A program made the translations under genes and the position numbers. Of a stretch of DNA of 64,000 bases, positions 20,267 to 30,218 are shown piece after piece. The stretch comes from Siphonodentalium dalli (lineage: Eukaryota > Mollusca > Scaphopoda > Gadilida > Siphonodentaliidae), in NCBI GenBank assembly GCA_032622095.1, contig CP136064.1:258147863-258211862 (forward strand). Direction: 5' to 3'. How positions within the stretch are numbered: position 1 is the first letter of the stretch; each line of letters starts with the position of its first letter. Below the pieces are notes generated by a model. It was not told where the DNA came from and ran no database searches. It was given only the letters and a program-made list of their open reading frames with translations.

Positions 20267-21406
20267 ATGACGTCAGAAACGGAATCTATCATAATGTATG
20301 AAGACAACGGCAGTTATGTCGAGAACACAAATGCTAGCTTGGCGACATTGTGCGATGATTACCGAATGGTCCATGGTTATATCAGCATAATTTTGTGTAT
20401 ATTTGGAATAATTGCGAACTGTAACAACATATTTGTTCTCTCCAGGAAGAAGATGGCATCTGCATCAAACTATTTACTGAGCTCGATCGGGGCTGTTGAC
20501 ATGTTTTGCCTCCTTAGTTACGGAATGTTTATCTGCTATGCATACTTAGCTAAACGCGACGAAAGATACGAACATAACTCTTGTAGAAGTTGGATAGATT
20601 ATGCGATCACTAGCAAGCATTTGTTTTTTTTGTGCAGTGTTTATGGAACATGGCTGACAATCGGACTTGCTGTTTTTCAGTACATTTTTGTGTGCCATAT
20701 ACGCATTGGACAGAGGGTGTGCACCACAAGGAATGCTAAACTCGTTATTACAGCTGTAGGGATTTTCTCCCTTTTGATGAGCACGCCGGGTTTTATGTTA
20801 TATAGAAGTAAACTGAACGACGAAAGACAAATGTGGAGAATCGCAGAATCCAAGGTCGTTGAAGAACATCCCTGGCTCAAGCGATTCATATTTATCTTCT
20901 ATGGGATCTTCATCAAGCTTGTCGCGTGCATTCTTCTTATCATATTCAGTAGTCTGCTCATCAAAACAATCTACCTTGCAAACAGACGACATGTTTTGCT
21001 GCGAAGCTACTCTTGCGACAAGAAGCTCGAAAATCATTTGAAAACTAGGCGTCGGAGCCGGACGACAGTTATGTTGGTGTCTGTTCTCTTGCTGTTCGTG
21101 CTTTCGACACTTCCAAGTGGAATCGTTGCGTTGATTGCTGGATTCGATGACGTATTTTTCAAAACAGTATTCGTCAAACTTATCGAGTTGTTTGATCTGT
21201 TTGTACTTATTAATTGCGCTGTCAAGTTCGTGCTTTACTGTTCAATGAGCCGCGACTTCCGGAAAATGTTCTCGCGTACTGTCATCAAAAACATTTGCAA
21301 GGCTTTATCATCTGTGGGACTGATGTCAAAGGATGAAAGTATTTCTCAGACTATGAACTCAACAGCTAAAGCAAACCCTACCGCAACGGAAGAAACTGTT
21401 ACCTGA
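20267..21406 (+). CDS. Class A GPCR, FMRFamide/myosuppressin-receptor-like, atypical switches
   Basis: A 379-aa protein from one uninterrupted frame, ATG with A at -3. Seven hydrophobic segments lie at about residues 36-58, 68-92, 117-143, 158-178, 207-234, 266-290 and 303-325. Family marks: TM1 N51, TM2 D78 (IGAVDM), TM3 WLTIGLAVFQYIFVCH, TM6 LLFVLSTLPSGIVALIAG with P283, and TM7 INCAVKFVLYCSMSRDFRKMF. This pattern is that of invertebrate peptide receptors related to FMRFamide, myosuppressin and sex-peptide receptors; the ligand is not predictable. Possible N-glycosylation sites are at N14 and N22. Three canonical positions are changed: R3.50 is Q138 (FQY in place of D/ERY), P5.50 is A220, and N7.49 is K320. 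It would act at the plasma membrane. A decayed copy of its 3' end follows directly, so the gene or its parts have been duplicating. Confidence 0.9.
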   Translation: MTSETESIIMYEDNGSYVENTNASLATLCDDYRMVHGYISIILCIFGIIANCNNIFVLSRKKMASASNYLLSSIGAVDMFCLLSYGMFICYAYLAKRDERYEHNSCRSWIDYAITSKHLFFLCSVYGTWLTIGLAVFQYIFVCHIRIGQRVCTTRNAKLVITAVGIFSLLMSTPGFMLYRSKLNDERQMWRIAESKVVEEHPWLKRFIFIFYGIFIKLVACILLIIFSSLLIKTIYLANRRHVLLRSYSCDKKLENHLKTRRRSRTTVMLVSVLLLFVLSTLPSGIVALIAGFDDVFFKTVFVKLIELFDLFVLINCAVKFVLYCSMSRDFRKMFSRTVIKNICKALSSVGLMSKDESISQTMNSTAKANPTATEETVT

Positions 21407-21559
21407 GATGCAGAGGGCAGTTATAATTTCAGCCCCACACAGTTATGAATTTGTGTTCATTTTAAATTGTCGACACATGCAATAACGCAACACACGAGAA
21501 ATGTGCTGATGTAAGTATGTCGCAATGTTGACAATTGCGTCTTTTGTAAAAACAAACAA

Positions 21560-22090
21560 ACCCTCGAAAATCATTAGAAAACAAGGCGCCGGAGCGGGAC
21601 AACCGTTAAGTTGGTGGTGTCCTTTTGCTTTTCGAACTTTGACACTTCCAATTAAGTGGAATCGTTGCATTGACGGCTGGATTTGATAATGTTTTCAAAA
21701 CATTATCCGTCAAACTCATCGAGTTGTTTTATGTCTTTGTACTTGTTCAATGTTAATTGCGCTGTCAAGTTCGTTTTTCTTGTTCAACAAGCAACGATTT
21801 CCGGAACTGTTGGCGCGTACTCAGTCTGACGTATACTCTCGTGAAAAACATTTGCAAGACTGTAGTGTGTCGGACTGCTGATAAAGGACGAGGTGCGAAG
21901 TATTTCTCAGACTATGAACTCAACAACTAAAGCAACCCTACCGCAACTGAAGAAACGTTTGCATGACTTATACAGAGGGAAATTATCTCAGCTCAACATA
22001 GTTCAAAATTTGTATTCATTTTAAATTTTCGACGAGAAATTTTTGCTGATGTAAAATATATGTTAATATGGACAATTGCGTCTTGTCGAT
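21560..22090 (+). pseudogene. Decayed tandem duplicate of the GPCR 3' end
   Basis: Collinear with 21024-21552 at a spacing of about 536 bp. It starts in the third intracellular loop (CTCGAAAATCATT), passes TM6 and TM7 (CTTCCAA…GTGGAATCGTTGC; AATTGCGCTGTCAAGTTCGT), the C-terminal tail (AGTATTTCTCAGACTATGAA) and about 140 bp of 3' flank ending in TGGACAATTGCGTCTT. Frameshifting indels occur throughout, for example extra bases between TTCCAA and GTGGAATC and an inserted TACTCTCG block. An in-frame TAA is also present. TM1 to TM5 are absent. The copy keeps the 3' flank, which points to DNA-level tandem duplication and not retroposition. Confidence 0.92.
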
Positions 22091-22121
22091 TGTACTTTAA
22101 TATGGACGAAATAATCACATC

Positions 22122-23150
22122 CTGACCGGGGGGGGGGGGGTGGAAAAAAAGTTATATCCGGGCACGGATGCCGGGGTGGGTGGGTGGTCGATAGGACCAA
22201 CACACATTTTTTTCCGCAACTCAAAAATATTTTTCCTGCAAGTCTTTTGACAGTTTTTGCAATGAGTTTGGCTTAAAACAGATCTATATGTCAATATTAG
22301 CATAAATGACAAATTTCATGATGATCAGACAAACAGTATAGCCTGTAGCCCATGCTAATGGATTTAATTTTGAAATCCAAAGATGGCTGCTGGCAGCCAT
22401 GTTTTTTTTGACCGAATGACCCCCAAATGACTTGTTCCTATTTACATGTCAATGTTAACATCCATGACAAATAGTATGCACAGAAATTCATATACAGCTG
22501 TTTACAGTGCATCCCCCCCCCGCAAATCTCTGTTTTAGTGTTAAAAGGGGGTGGGTGTCCAAAATGGTCGGAAAAAAATGCCGAAAACAGGAGGGGGGGG
22601 GGGGGGGGGTCGGAAAAAAAATTCAGGCACGTATGGCATTTTTTCCCTTTCGATCATTTTTTGTACCCACCCACCCCCACCGCTAATTTTTTTTTCCGTT
22701 TTCGGCAGTTTTTTTCAGACCATTTTTTTTTACACCCCCCCCCTTTTAACACTAAAACAGAGATTTGCGGGGGGAAATTCACTGTAAACAGCTGTATATG
22801 AATTTCTGTGCATACTATTTATCATGGATGTTAACATGGACATGTAAATAGGAATGAGTCATTTTGAGGTCATTCGGCCAAAAAAACATGGCTGCCAGCG
22901 GCCATCTTGGATTTCAAAATTTGCAACAAAATACAACACGATAACTCCCTGCAGTCAGTTTACAAGTTAGAATTACATTATTTCTCTCATTCAAAGTGGT
23001 TTTGATGCCCAACTCATTGCCAAAACACTAAAAAAAACAAGCAGGAATTTTTTGTTTAGTTGCGGAAAAAATTGCTTGTTGGTGGCTTTGACCACCCACC
23101 CACCCCGGCATACGTGCCGGAATTTTTTTTTCTCACCCCCCCCCTGATCA
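22122..23150. mobile_element. Foldback element, about 1 kb, with G-run ends
   Basis: The left arm (GGGGGGGTGGAAAAAAAGTT…GCCGGGGTGGGTGGGTGGTC) is mirrored at the right (GACCACCCACCCACCCCGGC…TTTTTTTCTCACCCCCCCCC). The mirrored interior includes monomer-like pieces of the 161-bp satellite (GATGGCTGCTGGCAGCCATG on the left, CATGGCTGCCAGCGGCCATC on the right) and AACACTAAAACAGAGATTTG. Runs of 13 to 18 G occur near 22128 and 22592. A half copy is at 3165-3800. Transposon class is not determined. Confidence 0.75.
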
Positions 23151-23234
23151 CGAGTGTATTTTTTCACTAATCCATGGCTTTTGCATATAATAATTTGAGT
23201 ATAAAAGGAGATGGTCCCATAAATGGCCGTGTTT

Positions 23235-23256
23235 AGTGTACAGTCCCCCTTTAAGC
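23235..23256 (-). repeat. Solo end of a family-C TTAA element
   Basis: GTACAGTCCCCCTTTAAG is the reverse of TTAAAGGGGGACTGTAC, close to the termini at 43772 and 45867. No partner end was found. Confidence 0.45.
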
Positions 23257-23555
23257 TTTAATTTATTTGAATATTGCTCGATAGTTTTGACGGTTGTCAT
23301 ATTTTCCCGCCTGGACATGGACTGGAAGACAAAACGTTTAAAATATGTCGTCATTCTTGTTGTTAAATTTGAAGCTACTGGTGTCATGTCACGTGACTGA
23401 TGGACCAGATGGAGGGAAATCTGGTTTCATTTTGGAGATACTGGTTAATCTAATAGCAGAGAGGTTTAGATTGTAAAACGTCAAACATCAAACTTGAGAT
23501 TCTGTAGAAATATTTTTGGCGCGAAAGCACCGCGTGACACAACCGCGCGAATTGA
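23257..23555. other. No feature seen
   Basis: Unique DNA between repeat elements; the 79-codon minus frame at 23148-23387 overlaps the repeat end and lacks support. Confidence 0.45.
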
Positions 23556-24043
23556 TTAAAGGCCCACTTAATTTTCGAACCCCCAGATTACATTATATAA
23601 AATATATGCCATAATATATACCATTTGAAATAGGAAGCTCCAAAACATTGTATTATTAACTTATTCGGTGTAATAAACTGTGCATGTTGTTTTTGTTGAG
23701 TTGCTAATGCGTTTTGTTATCTAGATTGCAGTAAAAAGCAGTATTATTTTCAATGCAGGGGGAATAACTCTAAATATTAAAGATAGTGTTCTTTCCCTCC
23801 CATTGAAAAAGTTGAATTGTGTTGCATTCTGGGAGTCAACCGGGGGGGGGGGGGGGAGTCATTCTATATGGTTTCAGCGGTTTTCAATTTCTCTGTGGGC
23901 ATCTTCTGAGACACAGATATTTCAAATGGTGATGAATTATAGTATTTTAATCATATTTTATGGCATAGATTGTTATTAAAATCGTATATCAAGTCACTGT
24001 AAAAAATAATAATCGGCGACTCGAAAATTAAGTGGGCCTTTAA
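23556..24043 (+). mobile_element. Family-B TTAA foldback MITE, complete
   Basis: TTAAAGGCCCACTTAATTTT…AAAATTAAGTGGGCCTTTAA termini with TTAA at 23556 and 24040. Internal marks are TATACCATTTGAAATAGGAA and a G16 run at about 23839. Other copies are at 26725-27217 and 30819-31230. Kolobok/T2-like by TTAAAGG ends and TTAA target (inference). Confidence 0.85.
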
Positions 24044-24384
24044 AGATGCATATATAATCTGAAGTAACGCTCGCAAATTACTATTTCCTTGGCTTCGGGT
24101 GTAAAAAGTATTTGATTCCAGTCGAGGAACCCACCCAAAGCTCAGAGTGATCAGATATCGATTTTTGAAATATAATATTTTTCACCACCGATCATTGTTG
24201 GTGGCCCAGTAAAAGTTGATAGATAACAGGTTTTGGGCAATTTTATACTATAGTTGACTGCGGTTAGCATTATTTTTTTGGGCAATTAATCGATTCTGAT
24301 AACTGAAGCGGCATTTCTAAAAAATGTTGTTGTTGTTAAAATCTGATGATATGGGGACCATCGAATCGGATTGAGTACCTTTAA
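24040..24384 (+). mobile_element. Family-A TTAA MITE abutting family B
   Basis: Starts at the very TTAA (24040-24043) that ends the family-B copy and finishes at TTAA 24381-24384 with TTGAGTACCTTTAA. It shares GGCCCAGTAAAA, ACTATAGTTGACTGCGGTTA and GATTCTGATAACTGAAGCGG with 616-1183 and, reversed, with 51003-51376. Confidence 0.8.
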
Positions 24385-24494
24385 CGCGCTAGTTTTAAGT
24401 TCTACAAAACGGAAACGTCTGTCGATCGCACGATTCAGCTGACATTTAGTATAGTTATTAGTGACCCAATTTTGAAGTTTTCCGGTTTTACAAT

Positions 24495-24970
24495 TTAAAG
24501 GTACTCAACCCGATAAAACTCCTCTCAATTACTATTTCAATGGCTTCGGGGGTCAAAAATATTTGATTCGAGTCGAGGAAGTCACCCATAAAGCTCAGAT
24601 TTGTTAGATATCGATTTTAGAAATCTATTATTTTTCATTATCGGGAATACTATCTGGCCCAGAACTCAGTCAAAATTGCATTAAAATTACCACTTGATTT
24701 TAGAGTTATTCATCCTTGTCTGTTTGAATAGATTTGGAGTACACATCCAGAGCAGATTACGGCAGTTATTGGTACTCATCTCGAGAACATAACAAATTTG
24801 AAAAATCAATATCTAATAACTCTGAGCTTTGTTTGGTGGGTTCCTCGACTCGAATCAAATATTTTTTACCCCCAAAGCCAAAGAAATAGTAATATAGGAC
24901 CCTCTGATCGGATTGTTGTTGTTGGAATCTGTTGAGATGGGGACCCTCTTTACGGGTTGAGTACCTTTAA
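24495..24970. mobile_element. Family-A TTAA MITE, long inverted repeat form
   Basis: TTAAAGGTACTCAACCCG at the left mirrors GGGTTGAGTACCTTTAA at the right; arms of about 140 bp (TATTTGATTCGAGTCGAGGA against TCCTCGACTCGAATCAAATA). Confidence 0.85.
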
Positions 24971-25017
24971 ACATCTCAATAGTAATCACTCCTTTTGCAT
25001 CCGGAATGTGTGTTGCG

Positions 25018-25851
25018 GTGTAACTGTGTATAGCGGCTCATCGGCGGGAAAATATTGTTCACCATCGCTCCCGGTTAGCGTAAGGTTTTTCCCCCATAAA
25101 CTAGTTGTTTTCGAGAAAGCTGTCTTTTTCTATGCTAAGACCGATCATAGACGCAACGAATGAAGCAATTCTTGATGCAATGAATGTTATAGATTTCTTT
25201 GACAAACGTGTATTCTTTGAACATTCTGACGCGCAAAGCGGTCTTGTCGCAATATTATAAAATTTAAACAAGTTCCACATTTTCAATGCATGCAAGTTTG
25301 ATTGTGGGCTAAGTTCGACATCCAAATCTCTGACTTCTGTGAAACGTACGCGATATATTTGGATCAAGTGTTCGAAAATTTAATTTCCGTCCATGTACTT
25401 GCCTACTTGGCTGTATTTTGGATACATTTATAGCATTCTTCGAACTTGTTATGAGATGCTCGTAGCGAATTTCTGCATAGACATTTGCCTGGTTTTTGTG
25501 ATGAAAAGTGGGCATATTGAACTGGGATTGGGTGCCGTTGTATAAACGAGATACACACGCATTTGGAATAGTGTCCCTAAAGCATAGATGTTGTGGATGT
25601 TATCACACATCTGGCAGATTTGTACGATAACAAGATTTTTTATTTGCACATTGCCCACATTTTCCAATAAATAGAACAGTCCTCTATATTCAAATTACAA
25701 GCTAATCGGTGTTCATATAAACAAATTATCGCTCTCTCACATGGCGTTAATGCCACACCCACTCGCTTGTCTGTTTGAGTTAAATTTACATATAACCTGG
25801 AGCGATGGTGAAAGCTGTTTCCCCGCCGGTGACGCTATATATACACAGGGC
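25018..25851. mobile_element. Foldback element with about 50-bp arms
   Basis: GTGTATAGCGGCTCATCGGC…TTCACCATCGCTCCCGGTTA at 25026-25078 mirrors ATAACCTGGAGCGATGGTGA…CCCCGCCGGTGACGCTATAT at 25792-25842. The interior is unrelated DNA with unsupported small frames. Confidence 0.6.
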
Positions 25852-25995
25852 TACCGCAACGCAGAGATCCGGTGCAAGGGGTGGCAATACTTCTTACGGG
25901 AATGCTACATGACCTGACCCCGGAGCATCGGGTCAATCGAGAGTCTCCGCTTGTAGATTGTGTGTGTGTTTTTTTTTTTTAAAGATTAGATATGT

Positions 25996-26448
25996 TTAAA
26001 GGTACTCAATCCGATCAGACGCTCCTAAATACCATTTCTTTGGCTTCGGAGGTAAAACATATTTGATTCGAGTCGAGGAACCCACCCATCAAAGATCAGA
26101 GTGATCAGATGTTGATTTTTGAAGTTTGTTATTTCGCGAGATATGTACTAATAATTGACCCATGCAGAAACACGTGGTCAAACGGACAAATTGCGGATGA
26201 AGATGGATAACTTATTATTACCACTTGATTTTAGGGTTATCCATCTTCATCCGGAATTTTGACCGAGACCATCCTTTTGACGGCATGTTTCTGGGCCACG
26301 ATTAATAGAAATAACAAACTTCAAAAATCGGTATCTGATCACTGTGAGCGTTGATGGGTATGTTCCTCGACTCGAATCAAATATTTTTTACCACCGAAGC
26401 CAAAGAAATATTAATTTAGGAGCGTCTGATCGGATTGAGTACCTTTAA
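25996..26448. mobile_element. Family-A TTAA MITE, long inverted repeat form
   Basis: TTAA at 25996 and 26445. The arms are AAAGGTACTCAATCCGATCA and TGATCGGATTGAGTACCTTT, extended through GGCTTCGG, TATTTGATTCGAGTCGAGGA and a second inner mirror around GTGGTAATAATAAGTT/CACTTGATTTTAGGGTTATC. Confidence 0.85.
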
Positions 26449-26451
26449 TCT

Positions 26452-26501
26452 TCACTACGCTAAGGCATGCTGGGAACGTTACGCCTTAGCGTAGTGAAGG
26501 C
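26452..26501. repeat. Perfect 17-bp-arm hairpin
   Basis: CTTCACTACGCTAAGGC, a 16-nt loop, then GCCTTAGCGTAGTGAAG. It adjoins the TTAA end of the preceding MITE. Confidence 0.8.
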
Positions 26502-26526
26502 ATAGAGCTAGCGTTTGGTCTACACA

Positions 26527-26608
26527 TGGGGTCGCTTCGGTGGCCGTGTGGTATTGACGTCGGACTTTGAGTCTTCGGTGGCCGTGTGGTATTGACGTCG
26601 GACTTTTT
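26527..26608 (+). repeat. tRNA-like SINE head fragment, tandemly duplicated
   Basis: CTTCGGTGGCCGTGTGGTAT then TGACGTCGGACTTT occurs twice (26527 and 26573). GTGGCCGNGTGG is the A-box of Leu/Ser-type tRNAs. No B-box follows, so it is a fragment, not a tRNA gene. Confidence 0.5.
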
Positions 26609-26724
26609 CCCAAAAAAATTTGCACTGTCTCAAAACTTACATTTGCTTATTATTCTACGGTTTGTAGATATTGAGTAATCTTGTCTTGAAAATTAACACT
26701 GAGTTCCCCTGGCAACGTCCCCAT

Positions 26725-26798
26725 TTAAAGGCCCACTTAATTTTCGAATGCTCAGATAACATTATTCCATATTATATACCATTTGGAAGAGGAACCAA

Positions 26799-26841
<43 letters not shown>

Positions 26842-27217
26842 CACCAGAATACGAAGCAGCTGTTGCCTAGGACTGTCCGCCAAGTGATAGAGATTCATTC
26901 CAAGACTCCACCCTTGTCAACCCAGAATGCATCAGAATTCAAACTAAGAGATAGAGTTATTCCCCTTCCATTGAGTATAATATACTTTATAGTACAGTCC
27001 GGATCAAAATTAAATACAGGACACACATTTGTACCTCGACAAAAACATATTCCCAGTTTATTCGACCGGATCAGTTAATAATACAATGTTTTGGAGCTTC
27101 CTCTTTCAAATGGTATATCATATGGCTAATGTTGTATATAATGTGATCTGGGTATATAACATGGAATATGTTGTATATAATGTGATCTGGTGATTCGAAA
27201 ATTAAGTGGGCCTTTAA
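26725..27217 (+). mobile_element. Family-B TTAA MITE with a TA microsatellite
   Basis: Termini as at 23556 with TTAA at 26725 and 27214. It carries an internal (TA)n tract at about 26788-26840 and a doubled ATATAATGTGATCTGG block near the right end. The 135-codon frame 26671-27078 crosses the element boundary and is incidental. Confidence 0.85.
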
Positions 27218-27224
27218 ATGTTGC

Positions 27225-27490
27225 CACTTCACCTCCCTCTTTACCTGGTCTACACAGCAGTAATAATCCTCCACAACACCAAGATACCTGACAAGAAGAG
27301 GTATATCCTTCACAAATTAAGAAGATGATTCCCAATGTGACACACTATATTTCTAGAAAATTGAGATCCCCCGAATTTCCAGAAATATAGTGTGTCACAT
27401 TGGGAATAATTTTCTTGGTGAAGGATATACCTCTTCTTGCCTGGTATCTTGGTGTTGTGAATAATTATTTCCGCTGTGTTGCCTGCTGGA
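27225..27490. repeat. Long near-perfect palindrome
   Basis: TTCCCAATGTGACACACTAT and its mirror form a perfect 26-bp inner arm at 27329-27354 and 27379-27404; mirroring extends outward through AAGAAGAGGTATATCC and ACACCAAGATACC to about 27230 and 27480. Confidence 0.85.
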
Positions 27491-27985
27491 GTAATTATGG
27501 CCACTCAACGTTGTCTGTTTGTTGATAATGAACATTGACTTTTGGTGTTTTTGTTGACAATTTGTCCTGACCTGGTGAGATCATGTTTATTGTGAATCTA
27601 AGAAGATCTGAAGTTGCATCGCCTTTATTGGGATTAAATTCCTAATTTTGAGGTTCATCTCTGGCATATACAACAGTTTTATGGAATATTAATATAGGAG
27701 GGTGCCATCCCGCCCCCCCCATGAATCCTGAATACGCTGGCAAGTTTGCACGGTATGTTTTTGCGGGCATTTCGTCATAGAAAACCACATGGTACCAGAA
27801 TATGAAAGAAAACGTGCACATAACATGCATCTTTATCAAAGCGAAAGACATGAGAAGTAACATTTATCTAGTTCCACTTTTAACAGTGCTACTGGAATTG
27901 CCTTCAAATATATGTATGATTTATTCTTGCGAGATAATTGCTTGATATTTACATCCAATAAGATACCAAAGTTTAATCGAAACTT
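27491..27985. other. No feature seen
   Basis: Contains a 73-codon minus-strand frame (27642-27863) with no splice or family support. Confidence 0.4.
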
Positions 27986-27989
27986 TTAA

Positions 27990-28080
27990 ATAATCTGAAA
28001 ATCATATTCAGATCAAACGATTTGAACTTACTACACGATTAGCGATGTTTGTTGACAAATCACTTTAACTGTTTTTTTTA
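27990..28080 (+). repeat. Dispersed repeat shared with 33472-33560
   Basis: CTGAAAATCATATTCAGA…ACTACACGATTAGCGATGTT then TGTTGACAAATCA matches 33474-33550 base for base with few changes. Confidence 0.8.
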
Positions 28081-28139
28081 CATGCCTTGGATCCCTTTAA
28101 CATCGGTGGACGTCTAGTCTAATCGGCGATTCTCACGTG

Positions 28140-28500
28140 TTCACTGGGGCAGGTCAGGTGACTACGTTTTCAACTTTTCGGCGAAAACAAAGACAAGGAC
28201 CAGTCTATCGCGCGAAATTCGACAACAACTGTTACTGTCTAAATTTCTAGTTCATGGAAGTAAAAGTACATTTCAATGAATGATTTTCGTCTCAAAGTTG
28301 ACAACAACTGCCAAAATTTCTAGTTCCTGGAAGTTAAAGTACATTTTAATGAATGATTTTCGTCTCAAAGTTGACACATGATATAACTGCTTTCTATTTG
28401 AATATATACACATGTAGCTGTCGTCTGTCATTGTTTTTGTGACTCACCTGTCTGTTTATTTGCGCGCACTCAATGCGTCTTGTTGAACAGACTGAATGGT
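28140..28500 (+). repeat. Dispersed repeat E, partial copy
   Basis: CAGGTCAGGTGACTACGTTT, GACAACAACTGTTACTGTC, AAGTAAAAGTACATTT, GATTTTCGTCTCAAAGTTGA and ATTTGCGCGCACTCAATG appear in reverse order and orientation at 58215-58440; the outer edge matches 54335 and 63420. An internal 80-bp segment (CAAAATTTCTAGTTC…) is duplicated at 28235-28380. Confidence 0.75.
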
Positions 28501-28800
28501 TCCTGGACGAAAGCTGCTAAAAATCTTAAAACGTAGTGACCTGACCCCTCCAGCTACACTGGGTCATGTTTCGCCCTGCAGTGTAATGCATAAGCACTGA
28601 GCATCTTGGGTACAGTGAACTTTGCGCTGCTATTCATTCACAATCCTGGCACCTGACTCACACCCACGAAATCGCAGTTTTGATGTTATTATTATGCATA
28701 ATCTTTATCATTAAAAAGCCACCTAATTACCGTTCGTCATTGCTTATGTAGTGGTCAATCGCAGAGTGTACAATACTGGCTATTTTAAAGCGAGCTTTAC

Positions 28801-28979
28801 TCGATCGTTTCCTCCACACCCACCGCGAAGCTGGAATACGTGGGCACGCGACTCCCCCGTGTTCATCTGTATACATATAAAGACGGGAATATGGGGGTAA
28901 CAGTGGTATTTTATCGCTGGTCCTTCGTTATCACATCGCCTCAAGAAATTTCCAAAATAGCCTGGATTTTGATCCATTT
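28801..28979 (-). CDS. Candidate internal exon, small cysteine-containing protein
   Basis: On the minus strand a strong acceptor (CTCGCATTCTCCCCAG; AG is the complement of 28980-28981) opens a 179-nt exon ending at a GTAAAG donor (complement of 28795-28800). It begins with two bases of a split codon and ends on a codon boundary. Translation includes MDQNPGYFGNFLRRCDNEGP and then KYHCYPHIPVFICIQMNTGE…LRGGCGG: spaced cysteines and an RGGC end suggest a secreted domain, but I recognise no family. The plus strand is also open here (28840-29028) with weaker splice sites. No partner exon was identified. Confidence 0.4.
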
Positions 28980-29212
28980 CTGGGGAGAATGCGAGTCCAA
29001 TGGTGGAATGGTGGTTACGAAAAGGTAAATCTATTTATCCCTTTAGTTCTATACTAAGGAAGCAATATACAATTTCAGCAATTTGGCTAACCTGGGAGGG
29101 GGTACTGTACTTCATATATATTCTGAGCCATTTTCGTTGGCATAGGTCCCATCAGGCATGTTTTATTTTCGACAGAAATGTTAGATGTAATCAAATAATG
29201 TCTGTTCTTTAG

Positions 29213-29585
29213 CTTCTTCGTACAATTTGTCAAGAGTTATGCCCCTTGGTTTGCACGCACAAATCGCTTAATTTGACCCATTTTTTTATTACAGCGAATG
29301 TCAGTAAAATAAGCTTCTTCCACTTGATGGAGCTATGACAGAGCTGAGAAATATTTGGAATAGAATAAAAATTATAGCAATTTTAAATAAATGTCTTTCA
29401 AGCGCATATGACACAATTTAGGGGATAAATATCGGGCTATTTACCGATAACCAAACACACAAAGTTGGCCTTCACTGAATACGAAAATCTGCCATCCGTA
29501 ACATTACTTCGTACTCAACAGACTTTCAGATAATGGAAATCCGGTTACCTTATTCTACGACTCAGAGTCTATAGAAACCAACAAC
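29213..29585. other. No feature seen
   Basis: AT-rich unique DNA. Confidence 0.45.
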
Positions 29586-29589
29586 AACA

Positions 29590-29612
29590 TTTGAGTACAG
29601 TACCCCTTTAAT
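29590..29612 (-). repeat. Solo end of a family-C TTAA element
   Basis: GAGTACAGTACCCCTTTAAT matches the right terminus at 45851-45867. No partner end was found nearby; GGGGGTACTGTAC at 29099 lacks TTAA. Confidence 0.5.
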
Positions 29613-29649
29613 AAAACAGACGGCAGACATACAATCAGAATGATTCATA

Positions 29650-29713
29650 TACATAGGTGGGAAATGTTCAGATTATGGCCGTTTGATGAACTTTATTATC
29701 TGAACATTTCCCA
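29650..29713. repeat. Inverted repeat, 14-bp arms
   Basis: GGGAAATGTTCAGA at about 29660 mirrors TCTGAACATTTCCC at about 29698. No element ends are recognised. Confidence 0.6.
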
Positions 29714-29765
29714 AGGTAACTACTCGTCAATGAGTATTTAGTATAGCACGGGTTAAAAAGGGCCG

Positions 29766-29860
29766 CCTATGGCCCAGTTGATCAGCAGATCACGCCACCA
29801 ATCTCTACTCTGGCTACGTCCGTACAGATCATACTCCACCAGTTCAAAACCTGGGAACTG
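29766..29860 (+). repeat. tRNA-derived SINE-like segment
   Basis: TGGCCCAGTTGATCAGC resembles a Pol III A-box and AGTTCAAAACCTGGG a B-box, about 70 nt apart. The middle (AGATCACGCCA…TCTCTACTCTGGCTA) recurs at 45949-45975, supporting a dispersed element and not a tRNA gene. Confidence 0.45.
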
Positions 29861-30218
29861 TTTTGAGCTGATTGGGTATTTTATAACATTGAAAAAACAA
29901 AGCAGGTACAGTCGATTTCTTAGTTAACCATTTCACGGCGGAAGCTGTGCTGGTGCAGCATTAAAGACCACGTATCAGAGCATTATTTTATATATGCGAG
30001 TCTCCCACTGTATAGATAGGTGAAAGGTCCTACTCGATATTGCCTGATTTAGGCGACCTTTGTGAGCCAATTTTGCTTTGCGTAACTTACAATCTTGGAA
30101 TTTCCCCCCCCGAAAATCGGCTCACAAAAGTCGCTTAAATCATGTAATCTCGAGCTGGGACCACACCATTGGGTGAAATACATTGCCATTGAAGGGATAT
30201 TAATAAAGAAATAAATTC

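Noticed and set aside
26671-27078. 135-aa frame
   Set aside because: Spans a MITE boundary and a TA microsatellite; Tyr-Ile repeat is an artefact.
28950-29026. Paralogue of the 30.2-kb exon (similar CCTGG…TTTTG…TCCATTTC…CTGGGGA run)
   Set aside because: Only about 30 bp similar, no flanking match, and a stop in the aligned frame; likely chance.
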